DNA of 34,772 nucleotides from Spirochaetaceae bacterium (GTDB lineage: Bacteria; Spirochaetota; Spirochaetia; DSM-27196; Alkalispirochaetaceae), in contig REEH01000145.1 in the NCBI GenBank assembly GCA_007695175.1, positions 1 to 34,772 of the forward strand, given 5' to 3'. The notes below the pieces were generated by a model. That model had not been told where the DNA came from, ran no database searches, and saw only the letters and a list, made by a program, of their open reading frames with translations. The position numbers and the translations under genes are program-made. Each line of letters begins with the position of its first letter. The first letter of the stretch is position 1. This document shows, piece after piece, positions 23,098 to 31,064 of the stretch.

Positions 23098-23545
23098 GGC
23101 GAAACCTCCCGATAATCCTGGCGAGCGCAGGCGCATCGAGCGCACCGTAGTACTGCCCGTCGATCATCATGCTCACTGCACTGTCGCATCGCCCGAGACA
23201 CGCCGATTCCTCCAGAGTAAAAACCCCGTCCGGTGTGGTCTCGCCGACGGCCACCCCCAGAAGCTCCTCCAGGATCCGGGTCACACCGGGCGCGCCCATC
23301 ATGTCGCAAACCGGAGATTTACACAGGCGGATTACATGGCGCCCCCTGGGTTTCACCGAGAGCATCGAATAGTACGTGGCCACACCATAGACCGCGGCGC
23401 GGGTAATGTTGAGATACTCCGCTACCGCTTGAAGGTCTTCCTCGGTAAGATAGTTTCTGCCGCTCCCATTCTGCAGCTCGTGCAGAATCAGAAGCAGATT
23501 CTCCTGAAGAGGGGGATGTTTCCTGAGTGTTTGAGTTGGAACCAT
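23090..23545 (-). CDS. NuoE-like 2Fe-2S gamma subunit of formate dehydrogenase
   Basis: The 151-residue protein has an N-terminal helical part (LLLILHELQNGSGRNYLTEED, then AVAEYLNITRAAVYGVATYY) and a thioredoxin-like 2Fe-2S domain with ligands in CKSPVCDMMG and CLGRCD. It is the small electron-transfer subunit that pairs with the NuoF-like protein, as in FdsG, HndA and complex I NuoE. It is the first gene of a three-gene operon (gamma, beta, alpha) with overlapping ends. No Shine-Dalgarno sequence precedes ATG 23545; a TACACT hexamer sits 9 nt upstream, suggesting a leaderless start. Accessory genes for this enzyme (FdhD, FdsC type) are not in the window. Confidence 0.9.
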   Translation of the reverse strand: MVPTQTLRKHPPLQENLLLILHELQNGSGRNYLTEEDLQAVAEYLNITRAAVYGVATYYSMLSVKPRGRHVIRLCKSPVCDMMGAPGVTRILEELLGVAVGETTPDGVFTLEESACLGRCDSAVSMMIDGQYYGALDAPALARIIGRFRRG

Positions 23546-23647
23546 GACAGTTCAAGTGTACCACGACTTTCCGGATCGGTGTGCCGAACCGGGCTTCCAG
23601 GATCTCCGTGATCGCACTGCATGCGAAGAGGGAGAATCTAGTTTATC
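23546..23647. promoter_or_regulatory. Divergent promoter region of the formate dehydrogenase operon and cardiolipin synthase
   Basis: These 102 bp separate two outward-facing genes. On the minus strand TACACT (23560-23555) lies 9 nt before the formate dehydrogenase start. On the plus strand GAGGGAG (23628-23634) is a rather distant ribosome site, 13 nt before ATG 23648. No convincing -35 boxes are seen in either direction. Confidence 0.4.
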
Positions 23648-25126
23648 ATGAGAGCAACAGCCATGCAGTGGATCCTTTCGATCTTCCAGACCTATGTACC
23701 TCTGATAATCGCCGGCGCGGGCGTGGTGATTACCGTGATCGCCTCGGGTCACGCGATTCTCTACAAACGCGACTCCCGCGCCGCGGTTGCGTGGGTGGGA
23801 CTGATCTGGCTCGCACCATTTCTGGGGACGATCCTCTATGTGCTGCTGGGAATCAACCGCGTTCGTCGTCGCGTGGCGGGGCGTCGCGGACACGAGAGTG
23901 TGCACTACCGCGCGCTTGATGCTTTTGCGTGCAGGCCCCGGGAGCTCCACGCGCTGCTGCCGGCGGGGGGCTCCAATATGGTGGAGATGGCACGCCTCGG
24001 CGGTGCTCTCTCCCAGATGCCGCTCCTCCGGGACAACCGTGTGGAACCCCTGATCGATGGCGACGAGGCGTACCCGGCGATGCTCGACGCTATCGCGAGT
24101 GCCCGCGTGTCCGTCACTCTGGCGGTGTACATATTTGACAACGACTCCGTGGGTGAGCAGTTTCTCCGGGCCCTGGCACGGGCGGTAAAGCGCGGCGTCG
24201 AGGTATGTGTCCTGATTGATGCGGTGGGGGTGCGTTACTCCACCTGGCCCATCTCCGGTCGGCTGCGCCGGAACGGGGTGCGCACCGCGCACTTCATGTC
24301 CGGCACCGTCCCCTGGCGGACCCCGTATATCAACCTGAGAAACCACCGCAAGATCATGGTGGTGGACGGTACGATCGGCTTTACCGGGGGTATGAATATC
24401 CGCGACAGCCATCTGCTTGGAACGGGGCCGGCCTACCCCACGCATGACATGCACTTTCGCGTGACGGGGCCGGTGGTGCAGCAGCTTCAGGCAACATTCG
24501 TGGAGGACTGGCAGTTCACCACGGGAGAACTGCTCTCCGGTGACCAGTGGTTTCCGGAACCGGCTGGAGCCGATGGCCCCGTGTACGCCCGGGTGATTCC
24601 GGACGGACCGGACCGGGACATGAACAAAATGACGATGGCTTTCCAGGGCGCCCTGGCCGCGGCATCCCACTCCGTAACAATCATGACGCCCTACTTCCTG
24701 CCTGACCGCGATCTCATCTCCGCGCTCAATACGTGCAACCTGCGGGGTGTGCAGGTTGACGTTGTGCTGCCGCTGGAAAACAACCTCAAGATGATTGCCT
24801 GGGCTTCCATGGCGCAAATGTGGCAGATTCTGGAGTGGGGATGCCGTGTATGGCTGACGCCACCTCCCTTTGACCACAGCAAGATCATGGTGGTGGACGG
24901 GCTATTCAGCCTGGTAGGTTCCTCAAACTGGGATCCGCGCAGCCTCCGGTTGAACTTTGAACTTGGCCTGGAGTGTTACGACACGGAACTTGCCCGCAAA
25001 CTGGAAGCACGAATCGCGGAACGCATGCGCGGCGCTCATCGGCTGACCCTCGCCGAAGTGGATAACCGGCCGGCGCTGATCAAGCTGCGGGACGGCGTCG
25101 TTCGCCTGGCTGCGCCGTATCTTTGA
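23648..25126 (+). CDS. cls: Cardiolipin synthase (phospholipase D family)
   Basis: The 492-residue protein begins with two membrane segments (about residues 12-34 and 47-68), followed by two phospholipase D domains. The HKD motifs are NHRKIMVVD (His233, Lys235, Asp240) and DHSKIMVVD (His410, Lys412, Asp417), each followed by the usual GG or GSSN. This is the standard layout of bacterial cardiolipin synthases, which join two phosphatidylglycerol molecules at the inner membrane, releasing glycerol. Length and domain order match the family and nothing is missing. The BCCT transporter gene follows after about 57 bp; both deal with membranes or osmotic adaptation, which may be coincidence. Confidence 0.92.
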   Translation: MRATAMQWILSIFQTYVPLIIAGAGVVITVIASGHAILYKRDSRAAVAWVGLIWLAPFLGTILYVLLGINRVRRRVAGRRGHESVHYRALDAFACRPRELHALLPAGGSNMVEMARLGGALSQMPLLRDNRVEPLIDGDEAYPAMLDAIASARVSVTLAVYIFDNDSVGEQFLRALARAVKRGVEVCVLIDAVGVRYSTWPISGRLRRNGVRTAHFMSGTVPWRTPYINLRNHRKIMVVDGTIGFTGGMNIRDSHLLGTGPAYPTHDMHFRVTGPVVQQLQATFVEDWQFTTGELLSGDQWFPEPAGADGPVYARVIPDGPDRDMNKMTMAFQGALAAASHSVTIMTPYFLPDRDLISALNTCNLRGVQVDVVLPLENNLKMIAWASMAQMWQILEWGCRVWLTPPPFDHSKIMVVDGLFSLVGSSNWDPRSLRLNFELGLECYDTELARKLEARIAERMRGAHRLTLAEVDNRPALIKLRDGVVRLAAPYL

Positions 25127-25131
25127 TCCCC

Positions 25132-25159
25132 GTTGCCGGTACACGGTTGCCGGTGCGTG
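25132..25159 (+). repeat. Imperfect 14 bp direct repeat before the BCCT gene
   Basis: GTTGCCGGT occurs at 25132-25140 and again at 25146-25154, giving two 14 bp units (GTTGCCGGTACACG and GTTGCCGGTGCGTG) in the leader of the transporter gene. Confidence 0.6.
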
Positions 25160-25183
25160 GCCTCGGTCATTAGTTTGAAGCGT

Positions 25184-26797
25184 ATGCAGACAAACAAGCG
25201 CAATTTTACCGGCCTGGGGCTGAACATGAATCCCTTTGTGTCGGTCGCGAGCGGCCTGTTCATTCTTCTCTTCTCCCTTTCCGCTCTCTTCCGGCTGGAC
25301 CAGGTGAGTGCGCTCCTGGAGAATCTCAACACGGCCGTGATCGGCACCTTTGACTGGGTGTTTATCCTGAGCAGCAACGTTTTTATTCTGGTCTGCATCG
25401 CTCTGGCGGTGTCCCGCCTGGGCCGGGTCAGAATCGGCGGCGTCGGGAGCCGGCCGGAGTTCACGAACTTCGCGTGGTACTCAATGCTTATCTCCGCCGG
25501 CATGGGTATCGGACTGATGTTCTGGGCCGTGGGAGAACCGCTCACCCACCACGTCGTGAAGCCGCCCGTCTTCGGCGGATCGGATTCGGCGGTGACCGCC
25601 ATGGCGACCACCTTTCTGCACTGGGGACTTCATCCATGGGGCACCTACGCACTGGTGGCGCTCGCTCTGGCGTACTTCGCCTACAACAGGAAGCTGCCCC
25701 TGTCCTTCCGGTCTCTCTTTTATCCCTTTTTTGGAGATCGTATACACGGTGTGCTCGGTGACGTGGTGGATACCTTTGCCGTGCTGGCCACGATGTTTGG
25801 CCTCGCCACTTCCCTGGGGTTGGGGACGCTGCAAATCAACAGCGGACTCGATTACATGTTCGGCACGGGGACAAACGTCGGTATTCAGGTCGGGATTATC
25901 GGGGGGGTGACGCTCCTTGCCCTCGTCTCGGTAATGGCGGGTATCCACAAAGGGGTGCGATTCCTCTCGGAAATCAATATCAAGCTTTCCCTGCTCTTTA
26001 TGCTGCTGGTATTTCTCCTCGGCCCGACGCTGTACATCCTGCGGCTCTTTCTGCAGTCGGTGGGTGCATATTTCGGTGGGCTGGTGGAAGAGGCGTTCTT
26101 TCTGGGCGGCGGAAACGGCTCATGGCAGGGCGACTGGACGATCTTTTATCTTGCCTGGTGGATCTCGTGGTCGCCCTTCGTGGGGATGTTTATCGCCCGG
26201 ATCTCCCGGGGACGGACGATACGCGAGTTTATCGTGGGAGTGCTGCTGGTACCCTCCCTGGTCTCTTTCTTCTGGCTCTCCGTATTTGGCGGTACCGCGA
26301 TAGAGATTGACGGTCTGTCCGGAGGAGCGCTTTTTGAGACGGTACAGAACAACTACCCGATCGCGCTCTTTGAGATGGTCGATCTGCTCCCGATACCGTT
26401 CCTGCCGGGGCTGGGCCGTATGGGCCTCTTTGTCGTGATCACCGCTCTGGTAATGTCCTATTTTATAACATCCTCAGACTCGGGATCCCTGGTGGTGGAC
26501 AAGCTGACATCCGGAGGTATCATCAACTCGCCACGACACCAGCGTGCGTTCTGGGCGGTGCTGGAAGGACTGCTTGCCGCCACACTCCTGGTGATCGGCG
26601 GAGAAAGAGCGCTCTTTGCGCTGCAGACCGCGGTGATCACCGCGGGACTGCCCCTGGCGGTGATGCTCGTTGTGGTCTCGATTGCGCTGGTAAAGGATAT
26701 CGCCCAGACTCATTCCGTGCAGGACAGGATACGACGGAAGAAGCGCTTTGTAACGCTCCTTTCCGAGTTGGAGGAGCCGGAGAGCGGAGGAGATTGA
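25184..26797 (+). CDS. BCCT-family transporter (betaine/carnitine/choline type)
   Basis: This 537-residue membrane protein has about 12 hydrophobic segments and the BCCT signatures: SAGMGIGLMFWAVGEPL in the glycine-rich third helix and IFYLAWWISWSPFVGMFIAR, then ISRGRTIREF, the Trp-rich eighth helix with its loop. BCCT carriers import quaternary ammonium compounds such as glycine betaine, choline or carnitine, driven by sodium or protons or by exchange. The charged C-terminal tail (QDRIRRKKRFVTLLSELEEP) is short. ATG 25184 is chosen because similarity begins there; the frame back to a TTG at 25133 crosses the direct repeat. The import of methylated amines would suit the methyl-metabolism theme, but substrate choice is not proved. 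Confidence 0.9.
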   Translation: MQTNKRNFTGLGLNMNPFVSVASGLFILLFSLSALFRLDQVSALLENLNTAVIGTFDWVFILSSNVFILVCIALAVSRLGRVRIGGVGSRPEFTNFAWYSMLISAGMGIGLMFWAVGEPLTHHVVKPPVFGGSDSAVTAMATTFLHWGLHPWGTYALVALALAYFAYNRKLPLSFRSLFYPFFGDRIHGVLGDVVDTFAVLATMFGLATSLGLGTLQINSGLDYMFGTGTNVGIQVGIIGGVTLLALVSVMAGIHKGVRFLSEINIKLSLLFMLLVFLLGPTLYILRLFLQSVGAYFGGLVEEAFFLGGGNGSWQGDWTIFYLAWWISWSPFVGMFIARISRGRTIREFIVGVLLVPSLVSFFWLSVFGGTAIEIDGLSGGALFETVQNNYPIALFEMVDLLPIPFLPGLGRMGLFVVITALVMSYFITSSDSGSLVVDKLTSGGIINSPRHQRAFWAVLEGLLAATLLVIGGERALFALQTAVITAGLPLAVMLVVVSIALVKDIAQTHSVQDRIRRKKRFVTLLSELEEPESGGD

Positions 26798-26848
26798 GTC
26801 AACAGGAGTATCGGTGCGCCCCCGCTGCCAACCTCCCCCATGCGGGCC

Positions 26849-27262
26849 CTAGGTGAGGAGGAAGCGGGAAAACCAGCGTGAGAGACCGTGGCCAAAGTGC
26901 GTAACGAAACTGCGCGCCACCGTCTGAGGATCAACGTCCGGATTCTCCTCCTTGAGAAAGTACCAGTGATCGGAAACGGCGAGGAAGAGATCCCCCAGAT
27001 TCTGGTTGGGGAAGGCGCTCCGAAACTCCCAGCCCCCGACGACGCGCTTCAGGGGAATCATCACGTTCTCGTACCAGGAAAAAACCGCTTCCTGCCACGT
27101 GATCTCCCGCCCGAGTTGCTCGGACAACCAGTATTTGTGCTTGTCCACGTGTTCCGCAAGCATCTTCCATCCCTCCTCGGGACGGGAAAAAGCGACGCCC
27201 TCCCGGGTAAACATCGTGGACAGAACTGTCGCTGTATCTGTTTGTTTCTGTGTGGAAACCAT
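26849..27262 (-). CDS. Small alpha-helical protein of unknown function
   Basis: A 137-residue soluble protein that I do not recognise with confidence. It contains EHVDKHKYWLSEQLGREITW, followed by EAVFSWYENVMIPLKRVV, vaguely like a helical segment of DUF4032-type proteins. A second half (FPNQNLGDLFLAVSDHWYFL, then a C-terminal FVTHFGHGLSRWFSRFLLT) is rich in aromatic residues and His. It has no signal peptide or membrane helix. ATG 27262 has an AAGGAG-like ribosome site 8 nt upstream, so the longer open frame to 27463 is not used. It is transcribed away from the UROD-thioredoxin gene and may share its control region. Confidence 0.65.
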   Translation of the reverse strand: MVSTQKQTDTATVLSTMFTREGVAFSRPEEGWKMLAEHVDKHKYWLSEQLGREITWQEAVFSWYENVMIPLKRVVGGWEFRSAFPNQNLGDLFLAVSDHWYFLKEENPDVDPQTVARSFVTHFGHGLSRWFSRFLLT

Positions 27263-27495
27263 ATTTTTGCTCCTTTTTTGTATTGAGCCACCGGCAGGTG
27301 ACCCTTCTCCGTGGAAGATAACGATCCCGGACAAAAAAGTAAAACTTTTTCTTGACAGATCCGCATTTATACCCTTATCCGTTCGTTCGGGAGCAATATC
27401 GGCGATTCGATAATTTTTTACATAAATGCGCAAGACCGTTATAGCGACGCAATCCCCCTTCATTCTATCGTCCTCACCGTATGGAGGACCTTACA
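27263..27495. promoter_or_regulatory. Divergent control region upstream of the UROD-thioredoxin operon
   Basis: These 233 bp carry no gene. An inverted repeat, AAAAAGT (27334-27340) and ACTTTTT (27344-27350), is followed directly by TTGACA (27352-27357) on the plus strand. Plus-strand -10 candidates are TATCCG (18 bp after TTGACA) and GATAAT (27409-27414). On the minus strand TATAAA (27371-27366) could serve the small divergent gene. The GGAGG ribosome site of the UROD gene is at 27483-27487. Confidence 0.4.
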
Positions 27496-29127
27496 ATGAC
27501 AGGAAAAGAACGGATTCAGCACGCTTTTGCCGGGCAGAAGGGTGATCGTGTCCCCTGGGTACCCTTTGTGGGGTGTCACGCGGGGATGCTTATAGGTGAG
27601 GATGCGGAAAGCTACCTCAAATCGGCGGATCTGGTGGAAGCAGGTGTCGCGAAAGCGGTGGAACTGTACCGTCCCGACGGTATTCCGGTAATGTTCGATC
27701 TGCAGATTGAGGCGGAGGCGCTCGGGTGCGGGCTGGCCTGGGCCAAAGAAAACCCGCCCGCGGTCATGCGCCATCCCCTGGGAAACGGAACCGCCCTGAA
27801 GGACCTGCAGGTGCCGGGCCCGGAGGCTGGTCGGATCGGGATCGCGCTGGAGGCGACGCGACGCATTCGCCGGAATCATCCGGACCTGGCAGTATACGGA
27901 CTGATTACGGGGCCCTTTACGCTGGCCCTGCATCTGCTCGGTACGGATATCTTCATGAAGATGTTTGATTCACCCCACGAAGTACACCAGCTTCTGGAAT
28001 TCTGCCGCGACGTGGGAACAGCCATGAGCTCCTACTACATCGAGGCGGGTTGCGACGTCGTAGCCCTGGTGGATCCCATGACGAGCCAGATCGGACCGGA
28101 GCAGTTCGAACAGTTCGTCACGCCCTACGTGAAGGATATCTTCAGCACGATCGCCGCGGAGGGCGCCCTGAGCTCCTTCTTTGTCTGTGGACACGCCCAG
28201 CAGAACATACCTGTCATGGCGCGTTCCGGGTGCGGTAATATCTCCATCGACGAGAACATCCCCCTGGAGTACGTGCGCGAAGAGTGCAGGCGTCGCAACA
28301 TCAGCTTTGGCGGCAACCTGCAGCTCACCAGTGTACTGCTGCTCGGCAAGCCCCTGGACGCGCAGAAGAACGCCCTGGCCTGCCTCGACGTGGCCGGTGA
28401 AGAGGGCTTCATCCTTGCCCCGGGGTGCGACTTACCCTACTCCACGCCACCGGAGAATCTCCAGGCCGTGGCGGATATCGTACACGATCCCTACAAACGT
28501 GACGTGGTCCGGCAAATGGCAACAGAGACTGTGGACGAGGATCGCCTGGACCTGGTGGAGTACGGCCAGGCGGACAAGGTGGTGGTGGATATCGTCACCC
28601 TGGACTCCGAGGCGTGCGCACCCTGTCAGTACATGGTGGACGCGGTGAAACGGGTGGCGCCGGAGTTTGAGGGCATCGTGATCTGGCGGGAACACAAGAT
28701 CAAGTACCGGGAGTCTCTGGTGTTCATGACCTCCCTGATGGTGCGCAACGTACCCACGATTTGCATCGACGGGGAAATCGTTTTCGTATCCCGAATCCCG
28801 CCCCGGGACGAACTGATCGCGGCGATCCAGAAGCGGATCAACGAGAAGTTCCGCATCCGTATCCAGAGCCGCCGGGCGACGCTCTTTCTCATGGGAGAGG
28901 AAGACGACCGGATGGCGGCACTGCGGGCAAACGTTGAGCAGGCCATGCGCGAGCTCGGTGCATCCGACGTGGGTGTCGAGCACGTGCAGGACGAGGAGGA
29001 GATCGCCCGGTTCGGCATTGCTCCGAGTCAGACCCCGGCGGTGGTCATGTCCCGCTACCAGGTCAAGTCACTCCATCGCGTACCGGAAACGGTGGTTATC
29101 AAGGAATGGCTGAAGGATCTGGGGTGA
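27496..29127 (+). CDS. UROD-family protein fused to two thioredoxin-like domains
   Basis: This 543-residue protein has a UROD/methylcobamide methyltransferase barrel in residues 1-335 (GKERIQHAFAGQKGDRVPW, LITGPFTLALHLLG, then APGCDLPYSTPPENLQAV). The second zinc Cys of MtaA-type enzymes is present in APGCDLP (Cys311), but the first HxC is FVCG, with Phe for His. Residues 360-448 form a thioredoxin domain with CAPC (Cys374/377) and the cis-Pro block NVPTICIDG. Residues 458-543 form a second thioredoxin-like domain with the cis-Pro SQTPAVV but no cysteines. ATG 27496 follows GGAGG by 8 bp; ATG 27481 lies upstream of that site. The stop overlaps the CobW gene by 1 bp. Function is inferred as redox-coupled methyl transfer. 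Confidence 0.85.
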   Translation: MTGKERIQHAFAGQKGDRVPWVPFVGCHAGMLIGEDAESYLKSADLVEAGVAKAVELYRPDGIPVMFDLQIEAEALGCGLAWAKENPPAVMRHPLGNGTALKDLQVPGPEAGRIGIALEATRRIRRNHPDLAVYGLITGPFTLALHLLGTDIFMKMFDSPHEVHQLLEFCRDVGTAMSSYYIEAGCDVVALVDPMTSQIGPEQFEQFVTPYVKDIFSTIAAEGALSSFFVCGHAQQNIPVMARSGCGNISIDENIPLEYVREECRRRNISFGGNLQLTSVLLLGKPLDAQKNALACLDVAGEEGFILAPGCDLPYSTPPENLQAVADIVHDPYKRDVVRQMATETVDEDRLDLVEYGQADKVVVDIVTLDSEACAPCQYMVDAVKRVAPEFEGIVIWREHKIKYRESLVFMTSLMVRNVPTICIDGEIVFVSRIPPRDELIAAIQKRINEKFRIRIQSRRATLFLMGEEDDRMAALRANVEQAMRELGASDVGVEHVQDEEEIARFGIAPSQTPAVVMSRYQVKSLHRVPETVVIKEWLKDLG

Positions 29128-30119
29128 TGACCCGGACCGACTCCGTCGACGTCTGGATCCTCGGGGGCTACCTGGGAGCGGGCAAAACGACGACTCTCAA
29201 CGCGCTGCTTCGGTCTCCCGGGATGGAGGATCTCAATCCGGCCCTCATAATCAACGAGTTTGGCCGCATCGGCGTGGACGGAGCGCTGGTGGAGCAGCGG
29301 CATCTGGCGCGATACGAGATCAACAAGGGAAGCCTCTTCTGCGCGTGCACCCGCACGGACTTCCTGCGTGCCCTGGAGGACGTTGCCGATGCCGCGTCGC
29401 ACGGGGCGCTCCTTATCGAGGCCACGGGAATCGCAGAGCCCGTGGATATCGAAGATCTGCTGGTGCGTGGATCCCGGCCGGGGCGCTTCCGGTTGCGCGG
29501 CAATATCTGCGTCGTGGACGCCTCGGGATTCACGCAGGTGGCGGCCTTTCTCAAACCGGCGGTGGAGCAGGTCCGCTGGGCCGATGCGCTGGTTATCAAC
29601 AAGTGCGACCTGGTGGATGCCCACCAACTGGCGGTGCTGCGCCGTGTACTGAGGGGAATCAACGGGAGGGCCCTGGTCAGGGAGACCACCCACGGCCGGA
29701 TCTCGATCGAATCGCTGCTGGAGGGCGGGGGCGCCGGGCCGGGCGGGCACACCGCACGGGACGGACACAGCACGCCAAGCGGGCGCGCCCGGACACCGGC
29801 CGTCGTCGCATCCTACCCCAGCGCCGCCCCACCGGACATCTTCGCGATCTCCTTTACATCCGATGCGGAAATCGAGGAAAACCGGTTTTCGGAAGTCCTG
29901 CGCGAGCTCGGCGATAACCTCCTGCGTCTCAAAGGAAACGTGGCGTTTGCCGGCAACCCGGCCTACCTTGAAGTGGTATGCGGCAGGGAAACGCGAAGGG
30001 AGCCGGAACAGAACCTGAGCGACCAGTACGGGATGCCCACGGTATTCACGGTAATCGCCTGGAACACCGATCCCTCCAGGGTTCGCTCCGCCTTTGCCCG
30101 GTGCGATTGTATCGGTTGA
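29127..30119 (+). CDS. CobW/P47K-family GTP-binding metallochaperone
   Basis: This 330-residue GTPase has the Walker A motif GGYLGAGKTT (residues 13-22), INEFG, the metal-binding CxC in SLFCACTRTDF (Cys72 and Cys74), EATGIAEP, and the guanine motif NKCD near residue 158, followed by a CobW C-terminal domain. The family delivers metals, or cobalt to cobalamin, to client proteins using GTP. The usual CxCC has become CAC. A Gly/Pro/Ser/Thr-rich linker (about residues 200-230) joins the two domains. ATG 29127 overlaps the UROD-thioredoxin stop (TGATG), so the two are translationally coupled, and the fusion protein or its partner is the likeliest client. Confidence 0.88.
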   Translation: MTRTDSVDVWILGGYLGAGKTTTLNALLRSPGMEDLNPALIINEFGRIGVDGALVEQRHLARYEINKGSLFCACTRTDFLRALEDVADAASHGALLIEATGIAEPVDIEDLLVRGSRPGRFRLRGNICVVDASGFTQVAAFLKPAVEQVRWADALVINKCDLVDAHQLAVLRRVLRGINGRALVRETTHGRISIESLLEGGGAGPGGHTARDGHSTPSGRARTPAVVASYPSAAPPDIFAISFTSDAEIEENRFSEVLRELGDNLLRLKGNVAFAGNPAYLEVVCGRETRREPEQNLSDQYGMPTVFTVIAWNTDPSRVRSAFARCDCIG

Positions 30120-30161
30120 ATTCGCGAAGACCTGATTCTATCTTTACGCTTGGAGGTAACG

Positions 30162-31064
30162 ATGATCGAGTCAGCCCAGGCGTCCTTTTACGATGACACA
30201 CCAACTCAGCTCCGGTTCTACCTTAATCTGGCAACGCTTGAAGACCTGCCGCCCTGGACCAGAGCGCCGCAAGGAGACACGGAGGCTATCGCACGAGCCC
30301 TCGTAGCCGCCGGTTTTCACGGCGTACAGGCGGAGGATTGCCTGGCCTACACCAAACACGGACTCGGTTGCGCGACGCTGGGCCGTGCCAACACGGTTGA
30401 AGAAATCCGGGCACTTGTGTCCAAATGGGCCGCGACAGGGTACGAATGCGGCACACTGCACATCGGGTGGGGATTTGAAGAGGACCGGGAGGTGATGGCT
30501 CTGGGCCGCGCCGTGGTGGAAATATCCGGATCGACGGGTATACCGGTCTATATCGAAACGCACCGTGCGACAATCACTCAGGATCCCTGGCGCACGCTCA
30601 AGCTGGTGGAGCAGGTCCCGGAGGTACGCTTCAACGGAGACTTCAGCCACTGGTATACCGGTTCGGAGATGACCTACGGAGACATCAACCATAAAATGGA
30701 GCTGCTCGCTCCCGTTTTCGAACGGGTGCGGTTCATTCACGCCCGGGTGGGTAACAGCGGCGCCATGCAGGTCCCCCTGCACGATCCCAGTATGAGCGTC
30801 GCCATGGAGCACTACCGGGATATGTGGACCCGCTCAATGATGGGCTTTCTAGGCGAAGCGGATCCCGAGGACCGGCTCATTTTCTCCCCTGAGTTGTTGC
30901 GTTCCTCGATAAACTATGCCCGACGATTCCGCACCGCCGAGGGGGCCTGGGAGGAGGACTCCGACCGTTGGGCCGACTCCCTCGCTCTTACGCGTGAAGC
31001 GGTTGCATGTTTCAGGGAAGCGGAAAAGCGCATCGAATCCACCGGGACCGCTACGAAGCGGTAA
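30162..31064 (+). CDS. TIM-barrel sugar isomerase/epimerase (xylose isomerase-like)
   Basis: The 300-residue product belongs to the AP endonuclease 2/xylose isomerase-like barrel family: GFHGVQAEDC, GTLHIGWGFEED, then IPVYIETHRATITQDPWRTL, VRFNGDFSHWYTG and RFIHARVGN. The Glu in IETHRAT, Asp in NGDFSHW and His in FIHARVG are the usual metal-binding set. Members epimerise or isomerise sugars, sugar phosphates or inosose. ATG 30162 with GGAGG (30152-30156) is preferred to a TTG at 30150. It lies 42 bp after the CobW gene and probably shares its transcript. The end overlaps the convergent aldose 1-epimerase gene by 14 bp. Confidence 0.82.
   Translation: MIESAQASFYDDTPTQLRFYLNLATLEDLPPWTRAPQGDTEAIARALVAAGFHGVQAEDCLAYTKHGLGCATLGRANTVEEIRALVSKWAATGYECGTLHIGWGFEEDREVMALGRAVVEISGSTGIPVYIETHRATITQDPWRTLKLVEQVPEVRFNGDFSHWYTGSEMTYGDINHKMELLAPVFERVRFIHARVGNSGAMQVPLHDPSMSVAMEHYRDMWTRSMMGFLGEADPEDRLIFSPELLRSSINYARRFRTAEGAWEEDSDRWADSLALTREAVACFREAEKRIESTGTATKR

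Noticed and set aside
23552-24877. 441-codon minus-strand frame opposite cardiolipin synthase
   Set aside because: The plus strand carries two complete HKD motifs; the antisense frame is a His/Arg/Gly-rich shadow.
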